In this document: one piece after another, positions 33,810-43,000 of the stretch | Layout: the number at the start of each line of letters is the position of its first letter | How positions within the stretch are numbered: position 1 is the stretch's first letter | Source of the DNA: Actinomadura rifamycini DSM 43936 | GTDB lineage: Bacteria; Actinomycetota; Actinomycetes; Streptosporangiales; Streptosporangiaceae | Reading direction: 5' to 3' | NCBI RefSeq assembly: GCF_000425065.1 | Contig: NZ_KE384300.1 | Coordinates: forward strand, 348,559-412,558 | DNA: 64,000 bases | Notes under the pieces: model-generated | The model's database searches: none | What the model was told of the DNA's origin: nothing | The model's input: the letters and a program-made list of their open reading frames with translations, nothing else | Translations under genes and position numbers: made by a program

Positions 33810-34739
33810 TCAGGACTCCCGGGCCTCGATCGCCTGCTTGTAGAGGCGCCCGGCGCGGTAGCTGGACCGGACGAGCGGACCGGACATCACGCCCGCGTAG
33901 CCGATCTCCCGGGCCTCGTCCGCCAGCTCGACGAACTCCTCCGGCTTCACCCAGCGCTCGACCGGGTGGTGCCGCGGGGACGGCCGCAGGTACTGCGTGA
34001 TCGTGATGAGTTCGCAACCGGCGTCGTGCAGGTCGCGCAGCGCGGTGGAGACCTCCTCGCGGGTCTCGCCCATGCCCAGGATCAGGTTCGACTTGGTGAC
34101 CAGCCCGTCCTCGCGGGCCCTGGAGATCACCTCCAGGGAGCGCTCGTAGCGGAACCCGGGGCGGATCCGCTTGAAGATCCGCGGGACGGTCTCGACGTTG
34201 TGCGCGAGGACCTCCGGCCGCGACGAGAACACCTCGGCGAGCTGCTCGGGCACCGCGTTGAAGTCGGGGATGAGCAGCTCGACGCCGCAGCCGGGCACGG
34301 CCGCGTGGATCTGCCGCACCGTCTCCGCGTACAGCCAGGCGCCGCCGTCCTCCAGGTCGTCGCGGGCGACGCCCGTGACGGTGGCGTACTTCAGGCCCAT
34401 CGTCACGACGGACTCGGCGACGCGGCGCGGCTCGTCCCGGTCGAGCGCGGCGGGCTTGCCCGTGTCGATGTTGCAGAAGTCGCAGCGCCGGGTGCACTGC
34501 TCCCCGCCGATGAGGAACGTGGCCTCGCGGTCCTCCCAGCATTCGAAGATGTTGGGACAGGCCGCCTCCTGGCACACCGTGTGCAGGCCCTCGGACTTCA
34601 CCAGCCCGATGAGCTCCCTGTACTGCGGGCCCATCTTCAGCCGGGTCTTGATCCATTCGGGCTTGCGCTCGATCGGGGTCTGGCTGTTGCGTGCCTCAAT
34701 GCGCAGGAGCTTGCGCCCCTCAGGTGTCACCGTTGTCAC
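33810..34739 (-). CDS. lipA: Lipoyl synthase
   Basis: A radical-SAM enzyme that inserts two sulfurs into octanoyl groups on lipoyl domains. The 309-residue protein has both iron-sulfur sites: the auxiliary cluster VCQEAACPNIFECWE and the radical-SAM motif CTRRCDFC. A conserved C-terminal RSSYRAG segment is also present. Its substrates, the E2 lipoyl domains, include sucB 3 kb away. lipB, its usual neighbour, is not in this window. TAGGCT ends 6 nt before the GTG, so the message is probably leaderless. Confidence 0.96.
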   Translation of the reverse strand: MTTVTPEGRKLLRIEARNSQTPIERKPEWIKTRLKMGPQYRELIGLVKSEGLHTVCQEAACPNIFECWEDREATFLIGGEQCTRRCDFCNIDTGKPAALDRDEPRRVAESVVTMGLKYATVTGVARDDLEDGGAWLYAETVRQIHAAVPGCGVELLIPDFNAVPEQLAEVFSSRPEVLAHNVETVPRIFKRIRPGFRYERSLEVISRAREDGLVTKSNLILGMGETREEVSTALRDLHDAGCELITITQYLRPSPRHHPVERWVKPEEFVELADEAREIGYAGVMSGPLVRSSYRAGRLYKQAIEARES

Positions 34740-34745
34740 GCGTTC

Positions 34746-34751
34746 AGCCTA
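34746..34751 (-). promoter_or_regulatory. Candidate -10 box (TAGGCT) of lipA
   Basis: TANNNT ends 6 nt before the lipA GTG with no ribosome-binding site between, the same layout as several neighbours. Confidence 0.5.
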
Positions 34752-34963
34752 CGTCGCGGTTCCAGGGATCGGCACACCGTGCGCGACCGCCCGCCCCCGG
34801 CCCGGCGTCGAAGCCGTATCGGGGGGATCTCGAACGAGTGACGTTAACGGCGGGGCGCCGCGGATTCGCGTGTTTCGGTCATCTCTTTCCCCGGACGTCT
34901 CTAGGGTGGCTCCCTGTCGTCACGAAGAGTCGTCACGGTCAGCGAGCGGACAGGAGGAGCGCG

Positions 34964-35470
34964 GTGGGTCTGGCAATGTCGTACCTCAGGGTGCCGCCCG
35001 TGCTGGAGGGGGAGTCGGACCCCGGCCGGATCGCCCGCCGCGTGTTCGGCGACCGCGAGTGGCGCTGCCGCGCCGCGTCCGCGCCCGTCGACCTCGGCGG
35101 CGCCTGGCAGGCGCTGCACTTCCTGCTGACGGGCGACGCGTGGGAGGGCCGCCAGCCCGAGGCGGACGTGGTGTGCGGCGGGCGGCTGCTCACCGAGGAC
35201 GGCGCCGACGAGCTCGGCATGGACGTCGTCTACCTGGCCCCGGACCGCGTCAAGCCCGCCGCCGACCACCTCGCGGCGACGCCGTTCGCCGACGTCGCCG
35301 CCCGCTTCGACGCCGCCGCGATGCGCGCCGCGGGCGTCCAGGACGCGGAGGGCCTCGACGCCGCCGTCCTCGACGCGACGCTCGCGCCCGCCTACCGGGC
35401 GCTCACCGGGCTCTTCGGCGCGGCCGCCGACGAGGGCGAGGCCGTCTACAAGGTGATGCTCCCCACCTGA
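34964..35470 (+). CDS. DUF1877 (YfbM-like) protein
   Basis: A 168-residue cytosolic protein with the YfbM/DUF1877 pattern: MSYLRVPP near the start, VDLGGAWQALHFLLTGD, and a C-terminal EGEAVYKVMLPT. Function unknown. The GTG at 34964 is preferred because AGGAGG lies at a proper distance; the ATG four codons later is too far from it. A TAGGGT hexamer about 55 bp upstream may be the -10 element. Confidence 0.87.
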   Translation: MGLAMSYLRVPPVLEGESDPGRIARRVFGDREWRCRAASAPVDLGGAWQALHFLLTGDAWEGRQPEADVVCGGRLLTEDGADELGMDVVYLAPDRVKPAADHLAATPFADVAARFDAAAMRAAGVQDAEGLDAAVLDATLAPAYRALTGLFGAAADEGEAVYKVMLPT

Positions 35471-35525
35471 CTCGCTTCCCACCGGACCTGCGCCCACCCG
35501 ACCGGGGCCCGCGGATTCCGCGGGC

Positions 35526-36263
35526 TCAGAGCGAGGCGAGGAGCCGGGGCTCGAGGCGCGTCTCCTTCGCGGTGCCCGGACCGTCCGGCTCCACCCGGTA
35601 GGCGCCCGCCTCCTGCCGGAACGAGACGGCCTGGACGAACTCGGTGCCCACGTAGTGCAGGGCGACCGACTCGTCCGCCGCGTAGCCGCCGGGCAGGGTG
35701 CCCTCGCCCACGAGCTGCTGCAGCAGGGGGCGCCGCTGCGGGTCGCTGTCGTAGTGGACGCCGCAGGAGTACGGCAGGAGCCCGAGGCCGTCGGTCAGCG
35801 GGCGCAGCTGCGGGCCGAACGAGTCGGTGTTGCCGCCGACGTGCCAGCACAGCGCCCCCGCGCTCTGCCCGGACAGCACGACGCCCGCCTCCCACGCCTC
35901 CCGCATGATCGCGTCGAGGCCGTGCAGCCGCCACAGCGCGAGCAGGTTGGCGACGCTCCCGCCCGACACGTACACGAGGTCCTGGGTGAGCAGGTGCGCC
36001 CGCATGTCCGCCACGTTCGGCATGGGGAACAGCGCCAGGTGGCTCACCTCCGCGTCCAGGGCCGCGAACGCGGCGTAGAAGCGGGACACGTACTCGGCGC
36101 CGTCGCCGAGGGCGGTGGTGAGGAAGCAGACGCGGGGCCGGTCCTGCCCGGTGAGGTCGACGGCGTAGCGCAGCAGCGGGCTCGGCGCGAGCCCCTCCCG
36201 GCCGTCGGGGACGAACGACCCGCCGCCGATCGCGAGAATGTGCGGCTGTCCGTCGGTGCTCAT
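35526..36263 (-). CDS. pepE: Peptidase E-like serine peptidase (family S51)
   Basis: A 245-residue protein with the S51 fold. The catalytic Ser lies in the nucleophile elbow GQSAGALCW. The glycine-rich starts LAIGGGSF and VYVSGGSVANLLALW and a later GVHYDSDPQRR segment are characteristic. Family members cleave Asp-X dipeptides or process cyanophycin; the first is likelier here because no cyanophycin genes are near. GGAGGAGG stands 5 nt before the ATG. It is convergent with the DUF1877 gene. Confidence 0.88.
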   Translation of the reverse strand: MSTDGQPHILAIGGGSFVPDGREGLAPSPLLRYAVDLTGQDRPRVCFLTTALGDGAEYVSRFYAAFAALDAEVSHLALFPMPNVADMRAHLLTQDLVYVSGGSVANLLALWRLHGLDAIMREAWEAGVVLSGQSAGALCWHVGGNTDSFGPQLRPLTDGLGLLPYSCGVHYDSDPQRRPLLQQLVGEGTLPGGYAADESVALHYVGTEFVQAVSFRQEAGAYRVEPDGPGTAKETRLEPRLLASL

Positions 36264-36368
36264 GCGCCCTCCTCCAGGCCGTCCGGCACGGCCGTTCGCT
36301 GTCGCTGTCACCGTACGGCCACCGCGGACCGCGGGCCGCGACTTTGACGAATCTTGGGCGCGACGCGC

Positions 36369-36405
36369 GGAACCCCCGCCGGGCCGGTGGGGCGGCGGGG
36401 GTTCC
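36369..36405 (-). terminator. Hairpin terminator after sucB
   Basis: A 12-bp stem (GGAACCCCCGCC and complement, 13-nt loop) lies 18 nt beyond the sucB stop codon. Confidence 0.7.
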
Positions 36406-36422
36406 GGTGACCGGGACGAGGG

Positions 36423-37916
36423 TCAGAGGCCGAGCTCGGCCTCGAAGTTGCCCTCCTCCAGACGGTGCTTGACGGTGCCCAGGAAGCGGGCGGCGTCGGC
36501 GCCGTCGATGAGCCGGTGGTCGTAGGTCAGGGCCAGGTAGACCATGGACCGGACGGCGATGACCTCGCCCAGCTCGGGGTCGTCGATGACGGCGGGGCGC
36601 TTGACGACCGCGCCCGTGCCGAGCATCCCGACCTGCGGCTGGTTGAGGATCGGGGTGTCGAACAGGGCGCCGCGGCTGCCGGTGTTGGTCAGCGTGAACG
36701 TGCCGCCGGCGAGCTCGTCCGGGCTGAGGTTGCCGGTGCGGGTCCGCTCGGCGAGGTCGGCGATCCGCTGCGCGAGCCCGGCCAGGTTGAGCTGGCCCGC
36801 GTTGTCGATCACCGGGACCATCAGGCCGCGCTCGGGCACGTCCACCGCGATGGCGAGGTTCTCGACGTCGTGGTAGGTGACCTCGTTCGTCTCGCTGTTG
36901 ATGACGGCGTTCAGCTTCGGGTGCGCCTTGAGCGCCTCGACCGTCGCCATCGCGAAGAACGGCAGGAAGGACAGCTTGACGCCCTCGCGGGCCTCGAACT
37001 CGGCCTTGGCCTGGCCGCGCAGCCGCGCGATCTTCGTGACGTCCACCTCGACGACGGTGGTGAGCTGCGCCGACACCTGCAGCGATTCCACCATGCGGCG
37101 GGCGATCGTCTGCCGGATCCGCGACATCGGCTCGGTCTTGCCGCGCAGCGCGAGCTGGTCGGCGGGAGCGGCGGCGGGCGGCGGGGTCGCGGCGCGGGCG
37201 GACGGGCGCGCGGCCGGGGCCGCGGGCGCCGCCGGGGCGGCCGGGGCGGCGGCCTGCTGCGCCTGCCGCTCCTTGGCGGCGCGGGCCGCCTCCAGGACGT
37301 CCTGCTTGCGGATGCGGCCGCCGACGCCGGTGCCGTTGATCGACGCCAGGTCGACGCCGTGCTCGGTGGCGAGCTTGCGGACGAGCGGCGTCACGTACGG
37401 GCCGTCGGACGGCGCCCCGGCGGACGGCGCGGCCGGCTGCTCGGGCACCTGCGGCGCGGGCTGCTGCGGCGCCTGCTGCGGCTGCTGCGGCTGCTGGGCC
37501 TGCGGGGCGGGCTCCGGCGGCGCGGCGGGCTGCTGCTGCGCGGGCGGCGGCCACGCGGCGGGCGGCGGGGCCTGCTGCGCCTGCGGCTGGGCCGGCGGGG
37601 CCTGCTCCTGCTGCGCGGCGGGCGCCTCCTGCGGCTTCTCCTCGGCGGCCGGAGCGGCGCCGCCGGACGGCGCGTCGCCCTCGTCACCGATGATGGCGAG
37701 TTCGGCGCCGACCTCGACGGTCTCGTCCTCGGCGACGGTGATGCTGGTCAGGATGCCCGAGGCGGGCGAAGGGATCTCGGTGTCGACCTTGTCGGTCGAC
37801 ACTTCGAGAAGCGGCTCGTCGGTCTCGACGCGCTCACCCTCCTTCTTCAGCCAGCGGGTGACGGTGCCCTCGGTGACGCTCTCGCCGAGCTGGGGCATGG
37901 TGACGGAGACCGGCAT
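36423..37916 (-). CDS. sucB: Dihydrolipoamide acyltransferase (E2) of 2-oxoacid dehydrogenase
   Basis: The core E2 enzyme that transfers acyl groups to CoA. The 497-residue protein has one N-terminal lipoyl domain (lipoyl Lys43 in STDKVDTE). A very long Ala/Pro/Gln linker (about 80-200) and a peripheral-subunit-binding domain (VTPLVRKLATEHGVDL, GGRIRKQDVL) follow. A second Ala/Pro linker leads to the catalytic domain with YDHRLIDGADA (His and Asp). Whether it serves pyruvate, oxoglutarate or both is not clear; in mycobacteria the equivalent is named DlaT. lpdA lies 41 bp upstream. Confidence 0.93.
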   Translation of the reverse strand: MPVSVTMPQLGESVTEGTVTRWLKKEGERVETDEPLLEVSTDKVDTEIPSPASGILTSITVAEDETVEVGAELAIIGDEGDAPSGGAAPAAEEKPQEAPAAQQEQAPPAQPQAQQAPPPAAWPPPAQQQPAAPPEPAPQAQQPQQPQQAPQQPAPQVPEQPAAPSAGAPSDGPYVTPLVRKLATEHGVDLASINGTGVGGRIRKQDVLEAARAAKERQAQQAAAPAAPAAPAAPAARPSARAATPPPAAAPADQLALRGKTEPMSRIRQTIARRMVESLQVSAQLTTVVEVDVTKIARLRGQAKAEFEAREGVKLSFLPFFAMATVEALKAHPKLNAVINSETNEVTYHDVENLAIAVDVPERGLMVPVIDNAGQLNLAGLAQRIADLAERTRTGNLSPDELAGGTFTLTNTGSRGALFDTPILNQPQVGMLGTGAVVKRPAVIDDPELGEVIAVRSMVYLALTYDHRLIDGADAARFLGTVKHRLEEGNFEAELGL

Positions 37917-37957
37917 GGCTCTCAGCGACTCCTTCGAAGAAATGAACCGTGCGGCGT

Positions 37958-39352
37958 TCAGCCGTGCACGTGCAATGGCTTGCCGGCGAGGGCGAGATGT
38001 GCCTCGCCGACGGCCTCGGATTGTGTCGGATGGGGGTGGATCAGCTGCGCGACCTCGTCGGGGAGGGCCTCCCAGTTGTAGATGAGCTGCCCCTCCGCGA
38101 TGAGCTCGCCGACGCGCGCGCCGACCATGTGCAGGCCGAGGACGGGACCGTCCACGGCCGCGATCACCTTGACCTCGCCCTGCGTCCCCAGGATCTTGCT
38201 CTTGGGGTTGCCGGCCAGGTCGTAGGTGACCTCCTTGATCGCGTGCCCGCGCTCCCGCGCCGTCGCCGAGGTGATGCCGACGGAGGCGACCTCGGGGTCG
38301 GAGTAGGTGATGCGCGGGACGCCGTCGTAGTCGATCGGCGGCGGGGTGAGCCCGCCCAGCCGTTCGGCGACGAGGATCCCCTCGGCGAAGCCGACGTGGG
38401 CCAGCTGCGGCGTCCGGATCAGGTCGCCGACCGCCGAGATCGTGGGGACGCTGGTGCGGCAGTACTCGTCGACCTTGACGAAGCCGCGCTCGGTCTCGAC
38501 GCCGGCCTCGGCGAGCCCGATGCCGTCCGAGACGGGGCCGCGGCCGACGGCGACGAGGAGCAGTTCCGCGTCGACCGTCTTGCCGTTGTCGAGCGACACC
38601 GAGACGCCGCCCTGCGTCGTCTTGGCGCCCTCGAACCGGGTGCCGAGCTCGAACTTGATGCCCCGCTTGCGGAACGCCCGCTCCAGCCGCTTGGAGCTGG
38701 ACTCCTCCTCCAGCGGCAGCAGGTGCGGCAGGGCCTCCACGATCGTGACGTCGGCGCCGAACGAGCGCCACACGCTCGCGAACTCGACGCCGATGACGCC
38801 GCCGCCGAGGACGACGACGGAGCCGGGGACGTGCTCGAGCCGCAGCGCGTGGTCGCTGGAGATGACCCGCTCGCCGTCGATCTCCAGGCCGGGCAGCGAC
38901 CGCGGCGCGGACCCGGTGGCGAGGACGACGTGCGCGCCCTCCAGCGCGCGGACCGTTCCGTCCTGCGCGGTGACCTCGACGGACGTCGGGCCGGTCAGCC
39001 GCCCGGTGCCGTGCACGACCTCGATGCCGCGGCCCTTGATGAGCCCGGTGAGGCCCTTGACGGTCGTCGAGACGACCTTGTCCTTGTAGGCGTTCACACC
39101 GGCGACGTCGATGCCCTCGAACGACGCCCGGACGCCGAAGCGGGCGGCCTCGCGGGTCTGGTCCGCCACCTCGGCCGCGTGCAGCAGCGCCTTGGTGGGG
39201 ATGCAGCCCCGGTTGAGGCAGGTCCCGCCGAGGGACTCGTCCCGCTCGATGAGCGCGACCGACTTGCCGAGCTCGGCGGCGCGCAGCGCGCACGCGTATC
39301 CGCCGCTGCCGGCACCTAGGACCACGATGTCGAAGGGGCCGCTGTTGGCCAC
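37958..39352 (-). CDS. lpdA: Dihydrolipoyl dehydrogenase (E3)
   Basis: Reoxidises dihydrolipoyl groups of E2 with FAD and NAD+. The 464-residue flavoprotein has the FAD loop VLGAGSGGYACALRAAELG, the redox disulfide GGTCLNRGC, the NAD loop VLGGGVIGVEFAS, and the C-terminal catalytic HPHPTQSE (His-Glu pair). The GTG start has GGGAG 7 nt upstream. It forms an E3-E2 operon with sucB. lipA and pepA are close by, as in related actinobacteria. Confidence 0.96.
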   Translation of the reverse strand: MANSGPFDIVVLGAGSGGYACALRAAELGKSVALIERDESLGGTCLNRGCIPTKALLHAAEVADQTREAARFGVRASFEGIDVAGVNAYKDKVVSTTVKGLTGLIKGRGIEVVHGTGRLTGPTSVEVTAQDGTVRALEGAHVVLATGSAPRSLPGLEIDGERVISSDHALRLEHVPGSVVVLGGGVIGVEFASVWRSFGADVTIVEALPHLLPLEEESSSKRLERAFRKRGIKFELGTRFEGAKTTQGGVSVSLDNGKTVDAELLLVAVGRGPVSDGIGLAEAGVETERGFVKVDEYCRTSVPTISAVGDLIRTPQLAHVGFAEGILVAERLGGLTPPPIDYDGVPRITYSDPEVASVGITSATARERGHAIKEVTYDLAGNPKSKILGTQGEVKVIAAVDGPVLGLHMVGARVGELIAEGQLIYNWEALPDEVAQLIHPHPTQSEAVGEAHLALAGKPLHVHG

Positions 39353-39375
39353 TGGACGCTCCCTTTCCCGGTTCT

Positions 39376-39398
39376 GGCGCCGCGTGGGCCGCGGCGCC
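39376..39398 (-). terminator. Hairpin between pepA and lpdA
   Basis: A 9-bp perfect stem (GGCGCCGCG and complement) with a 5-nt loop lies just ahead of the lpdA ribosome-binding site and beyond the position of an upstream promoter. It could be leader structure rather than a terminator, because pepA is upstream on the same strand and ends at 39487. Confidence 0.4.
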
Positions 39399-39486
39399 GG
39401 GGGCGGGGCGGGGCGCTCCGGTAACGGGCCCCCACCGCCACGAGAAAACCTATTCGCTTGTTCGTCCCGGCCGCACCGGGTCGCCG

Positions 39487-40971
39487 TCAGAGGGTCCCTG
39501 CGGCGAGGTCCTCGGCGAGCTGCACCAGCGTGCGGGTCGCGGCGCCGGTGCCGCCCTTCGGGGTGTAGCCGTACGGCTCGCCCTTGTGGAACGACGGGCC
39601 CGCGATGTCCAGGTGCGCCCACTTGACGCCGTCCTGGACGAACTCCTGGAGGAACACGCCCGCGGTGAGCATGCCGCCCCAGCGGTCGCCGCTGATGTTG
39701 GCGAGGTCGGCGACCGCGGAGTCCAGGCCCTTGCGCAGCTCGGCGGGCAGCGGCATGCCCCAGGAGGGCTCGCCGGCGCGACCGGCCGCGTCCACCACCT
39801 TCTCACGGACGGCGTCGTCGTTGGCCATGACCCCGGTGGTCCGGGTGCCGAGCGCGACGAGCTGCGCGCCGGTGAGGGTGGCGACGTCGATGAGCAGGTC
39901 GGGGCCGTCCTCGGCCGCGCGGACCAGCGCGTCGGCGAGCACGAGGCGTCCCTCGGCGTCGGTGTTGAGGACCTCGACGGTCTTGCCGCCGTAGATGCGG
40001 ATGACGTCGGACGGGCGCTGCGCGGTGCCGCTCGGCATGTTCTCGGCGGCGGCGAGGTAGCCGACGACGTTGACCTTCGGGCGGAGCCGGCCGATGGCGG
40101 CGAGCGCGCCGAGCACGGCGCCCGCGCCGCCCATGTCGGACTTCATCCAGTCCATGGCCTCGGACGGCTTGAGCGACAGGCCGCCGGAGTCGAAGGTGAT
40201 GCCCTTGCCGACCAGCGCGAGCGTCTTGGCGGCCTCGGGGTGGGTGTAGGAGAGCCGGATCAGCCGCGGCGGGTTGGCCGAGCCCTGCCCGACCCCCACC
40301 AGGCCGCCGTAGCCGCCGTCCACGAGGGCCTTCTCGTCGAGCACCTCGATGGACAGGCCGGTCTCCCCGGCGATCCGCTCGGCCTCGCCCGCGAGGTCCT
40401 CGGGAGAGAGGTGCGACGGCGGGGTGTTGACCAGGTCGCGGACGAGCTTCACCGACTCGGCGAGGACGCGGGCGTGCTCGAGGGCCGCCTCGGCGCCGAA
40501 CCCGCCGTCGGCGGCGAGGAGCGTGATCTCCTCGACCGGGCTCTTGTGCTCGCCGGTGCGGAAGGAGTCGAAGGAGTAGGCGCCGAGGAGCGCGCCCAGG
40601 GCGGCCGCCTCGAGCTGCTCGGCGTTCGCGACGGGCAGGGCGACGGCGGCGCGGGCGGAACCGGCGAGCGAGCGCAGGGCGGCCCCGGCGGCGCGGCGCA
40701 GGTCCTCGGCGGAGGGGTCCTCGCCGAGCCCGGCGGCGACGATCACGGGGGCGGGCACGGCGCCGAGGGTGGGCACGCGGGTGATCTCCCCGGCCTTGCC
40801 GGTCGCGCCCAGCGCGCCCAGCGCGGCGGCGAGCCGGCCGTCCAGGGCCCGGTCCAGCGCCTCGGCGCCGGCTGCCGGGGCGACTCCGTCCCCGCCGGGC
40901 GAGACGCCGATCACGATCGCGTCGACGTCGAGGCTGTCCGGGGCTGCGCTGTCAAGGCTGATGGTCGTCAC
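39487..40971 (-). CDS. pepA: Leucyl aminopeptidase (M17)
   Basis: A dizinc cytosolic aminopeptidase that releases N-terminal residues. The 494-residue protein shows the M17 metal and catalytic motifs VGKGITFDSGGLSLKP, MKSDMGGAGAVLG and the signature NTDAEGRLVLADAL. I chose GTG at 40971 because a TAACAT hexamer ends 8 nt before it, which suggests a leaderless message. The in-frame GTG at 40995 lies upstream of that box and would give 502 residues. Confidence 0.94.
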   Translation of the reverse strand: MTTISLDSAAPDSLDVDAIVIGVSPGGDGVAPAAGAEALDRALDGRLAAALGALGATGKAGEITRVPTLGAVPAPVIVAAGLGEDPSAEDLRRAAGAALRSLAGSARAAVALPVANAEQLEAAALGALLGAYSFDSFRTGEHKSPVEEITLLAADGGFGAEAALEHARVLAESVKLVRDLVNTPPSHLSPEDLAGEAERIAGETGLSIEVLDEKALVDGGYGGLVGVGQGSANPPRLIRLSYTHPEAAKTLALVGKGITFDSGGLSLKPSEAMDWMKSDMGGAGAVLGALAAIGRLRPKVNVVGYLAAAENMPSGTAQRPSDVIRIYGGKTVEVLNTDAEGRLVLADALVRAAEDGPDLLIDVATLTGAQLVALGTRTTGVMANDDAVREKVVDAAGRAGEPSWGMPLPAELRKGLDSAVADLANISGDRWGGMLTAGVFLQEFVQDGVKWAHLDIAGPSFHKGEPYGYTPKGGTGAATRTLVQLAEDLAAGTL

Positions 40972-40979
40972 GTAGCCCG

Positions 40980-40985
40980 ATGTTA
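40980..40985 (-). promoter_or_regulatory. Candidate -10 box (TAACAT) of pepA
   Basis: TANNNT ends 8 nt before the chosen GTG and decides the start against the upstream GTG. Confidence 0.5.
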
Positions 40986-41035
40986 GTCCTCTCACGGGGC
41001 CGGTTCGTCCTCTGGGATCAAAGGTTCGTCCCGGT

Positions 41036-41794
41036 TCATCCCGCGGCGAGGACGATCAGCGCGCCCGTCCCCGCGATCTCCACGAGCGCGCCGAGGACGT
41101 CGCCGGTGACGCCGCCCAGCCGCCGGACCGCGTGCCGCAGCGCCGCGAGCGCGGCGCCGAGCCCGAACACCGCGGCGGCGGCCGCGAGCAGGGCGCCGTC
41201 CGTCCCGCCGGCCGCCGCCCCCGCACCGGCGGCCGCCGCGAGGACGGCGGCGGTGGCGGCGAGGGCCGCGCGCCCGGGCACGGTGCCCGCGACGAGCGCG
41301 CCCAGCCCGCCCGGACGGGCGGACGGCACGGACGCACGGCACGCCCACGGCAGCGCGAGCCGCCCGGCGACCCCCGCGACGAGCGCCGCGACCGCCGGAT
41401 GCGGCGCCGACGCCAGCGCCGCGACCTGGACCAGCAGGGTCAGCAGCAGGGTGACGACGCCGAACGGGCCGATGTCGGACCGCTTCATGATCTCCAGCGC
41501 GGCCGCCGCCGGCTTCCGGCTGCCGAGCCCGTCGGCGAGGTCGGCGAGGCCGTCCAGGTGCAGCGCCCGGGTGACCGCCGCGCTCGCCGCGACCGCCAGC
41601 GCCGCGCACAGCGTCGGGGCGAGGCCGAGCGCGCCGCCCGCGAGCAGGACGAGCGCCGCCGCGCCCCCGGTGACGGCCCCGACGGCGGGGGCGAGCAGCA
41701 TCGCGGTGCGCGCCGTAGCCCGGTCGAACCGGCCCTCCCCGGGGAACGGGACGACGGTGAGCAGCGTGACGGCCAGCCGCAGTCCCGCGATCAC
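41036..41794 (-). CDS. cobS: Adenosylcobinamide-GDP ribazoletransferase (cobalamin synthase)
   Basis: Joins adenosylcobinamide-GDP to alpha-ribazole, the last assembly step of B12, in the membrane. The 252-residue protein has multiple Ala/Val/Leu helices and the family segments LLTVVPFPG, LHLDGLADLADGLGSRKP and MKRSDIGPFGVV. Asp and Gly residues of DGLADLADGLG probably bind Mg2+. The GTG start overlaps the cobU stop (GTGA). cobT is not beside them. Confidence 0.92.
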   Translation of the reverse strand: MIAGLRLAVTLLTVVPFPGEGRFDRATARTAMLLAPAVGAVTGGAAALVLLAGGALGLAPTLCAALAVAASAAVTRALHLDGLADLADGLGSRKPAAAALEIMKRSDIGPFGVVTLLLTLLVQVAALASAPHPAVAALVAGVAGRLALPWACRASVPSARPGGLGALVAGTVPGRAALAATAAVLAAAAGAGAAAGGTDGALLAAAAAVFGLGAALAALRHAVRRLGGVTGDVLGALVEIAGTGALIVLAAG

Positions 41795-42861
41795 GGCAGC
41801 TCCGCGACGCGGCCCGCGACCACCAGCGCCGCCTCCTCCGATTCGGCGGCGAGCCGCTGGTTGAGCAGCCCGAGCGCGTCCCGGAACGCCCGTCCGGACG
41901 GGGTGTCCGGCACCAGCGACAGCCCCACCTCGTCGCTCACCGCCACGACCCGCGCCGCGGTGCCGCGCCACGCGGCGACCAGGGCGTCGACGCGGGGCAG
42001 GACCCGGCGGACGGCGTCCGCGGGCTCGTCCCACGCGCCCGCCTCGTCCATCGCCGCCGCGAGCCACGTCCCGAGGCCGTCCACCAGCACCGCGCCGGCC
42101 GCGGATTCCAGCACGCCCGCGACGTCGGTGGTCTCCGCGGTGCGCCACCGGGCGGGACGCCGCCGCCGGTGCGCCTCGACGCGCGCCGCCCACTCGGCGT
42201 CGCCGTCCCGCGCGCCGCCCGTCGCGACGTACGCGACCTCCGGGCAGGCGGCCAGCCGCAGCTCCGCCTCCGCCGACTTGCCCGACCGCGCCCCGCCCAG
42301 CAGCAGCGTGCGGTGCGGCCCTCCGGGCGGGCGGAGCCAGAACCCCAGGCGGCGCTCCAGCTCGGCCGGGGACCGGACGCGGTGGTCGACGTGGACGGCC
42401 GCGACGCGCGTCCCCTCCGCCACGGCGCCGACGCTCCGCAGGTACCCGAGGTGCTCGGGGGCTCCGACGAGGTCGAGGAGCGCCGCGTCGTACCGGACGT
42501 CCGGGGCGGGCTCGGGGCGCGCACCCGGCCCCGCCGCCACGAGCACCCGTTCCCCGGACGGCCCGCGCACGTCGTGGCCGCCGGGCACGTCCGTCCGGGC
42601 GCAGTCCGCCCACGGCACCCCGCCGACCGTCGCGGCGAACGGCGCGTACCGGACGCCGCGGGCGCGCAGCGCGCCGCACGACGCGCACCCGCACCCGTCC
42701 TCGGGCCACCCGCCCGCCGCGGCGGTTCCGCGGACCTCCACGCCGGCCCCGCCCGAGCCGCCCGCACCCCCGCCGCCCGTTCCCGTGGCGGGCGCGTTCT
42801 CGGCGGGCCCGCCGCCGGGGCCTTCGGGGGCGGGGGCGGGGGCGTTGACTTCGGTGTTCAT
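41791..42861 (-). CDS. cobU: Adenosylcobinamide kinase/GTP transferase with N-terminal extension
   Basis: Phosphorylates adenosylcobinamide and then transfers GMP to it. The C-terminal 180 residues are the CobU domain (P-loop LLLGGARSGKSAEAE, VAYVATGG, HRRRRPARWRT, VLVDGLGTWL, VVAVSDEVGLSLVP). The N-terminal part has a CGCASCG motif and DAALLDLVGAPEHLGYL. It resembles the metallo-beta-lactamase domain fused to CobU in other actinobacteria, but it is short and the HxHxDH metal site is not visible. The first 40 residues are Gly/Ala/Pro-rich. The start (ATG 42861) is uncertain. Confidence 0.88.
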   Translation of the reverse strand: MNTEVNAPAPAPEGPGGGPAENAPATGTGGGGAGGSGGAGVEVRGTAAAGGWPEDGCGCASCGALRARGVRYAPFAATVGGVPWADCARTDVPGGHDVRGPSGERVLVAAGPGARPEPAPDVRYDAALLDLVGAPEHLGYLRSVGAVAEGTRVAAVHVDHRVRSPAELERRLGFWLRPPGGPHRTLLLGGARSGKSAEAELRLAACPEVAYVATGGARDGDAEWAARVEAHRRRRPARWRTAETTDVAGVLESAAGAVLVDGLGTWLAAAMDEAGAWDEPADAVRRVLPRVDALVAAWRGTAARVVAVSDEVGLSLVPDTPSGRAFRDALGLLNQRLAAESEEAALVVAGRVAELP

Positions 42862-43000
42862 GTCGGTGGACGACTCTACGGCGGGCCGGGCGCCGTTACC
42901 CTCGCGGGAGGGAGATCGCTTTCGTGACGAAGTCCCCGGAGATGTTCCCGGACGCGTGCGTCGCGCCGTCCGACCGATAAGTCGACCGAAGGAGACACGG

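Noticed and set aside
42862..43000. Cobalamin riboswitch before cobU
   Set aside because: No B12-box-like motif is visible in the short divergent region.
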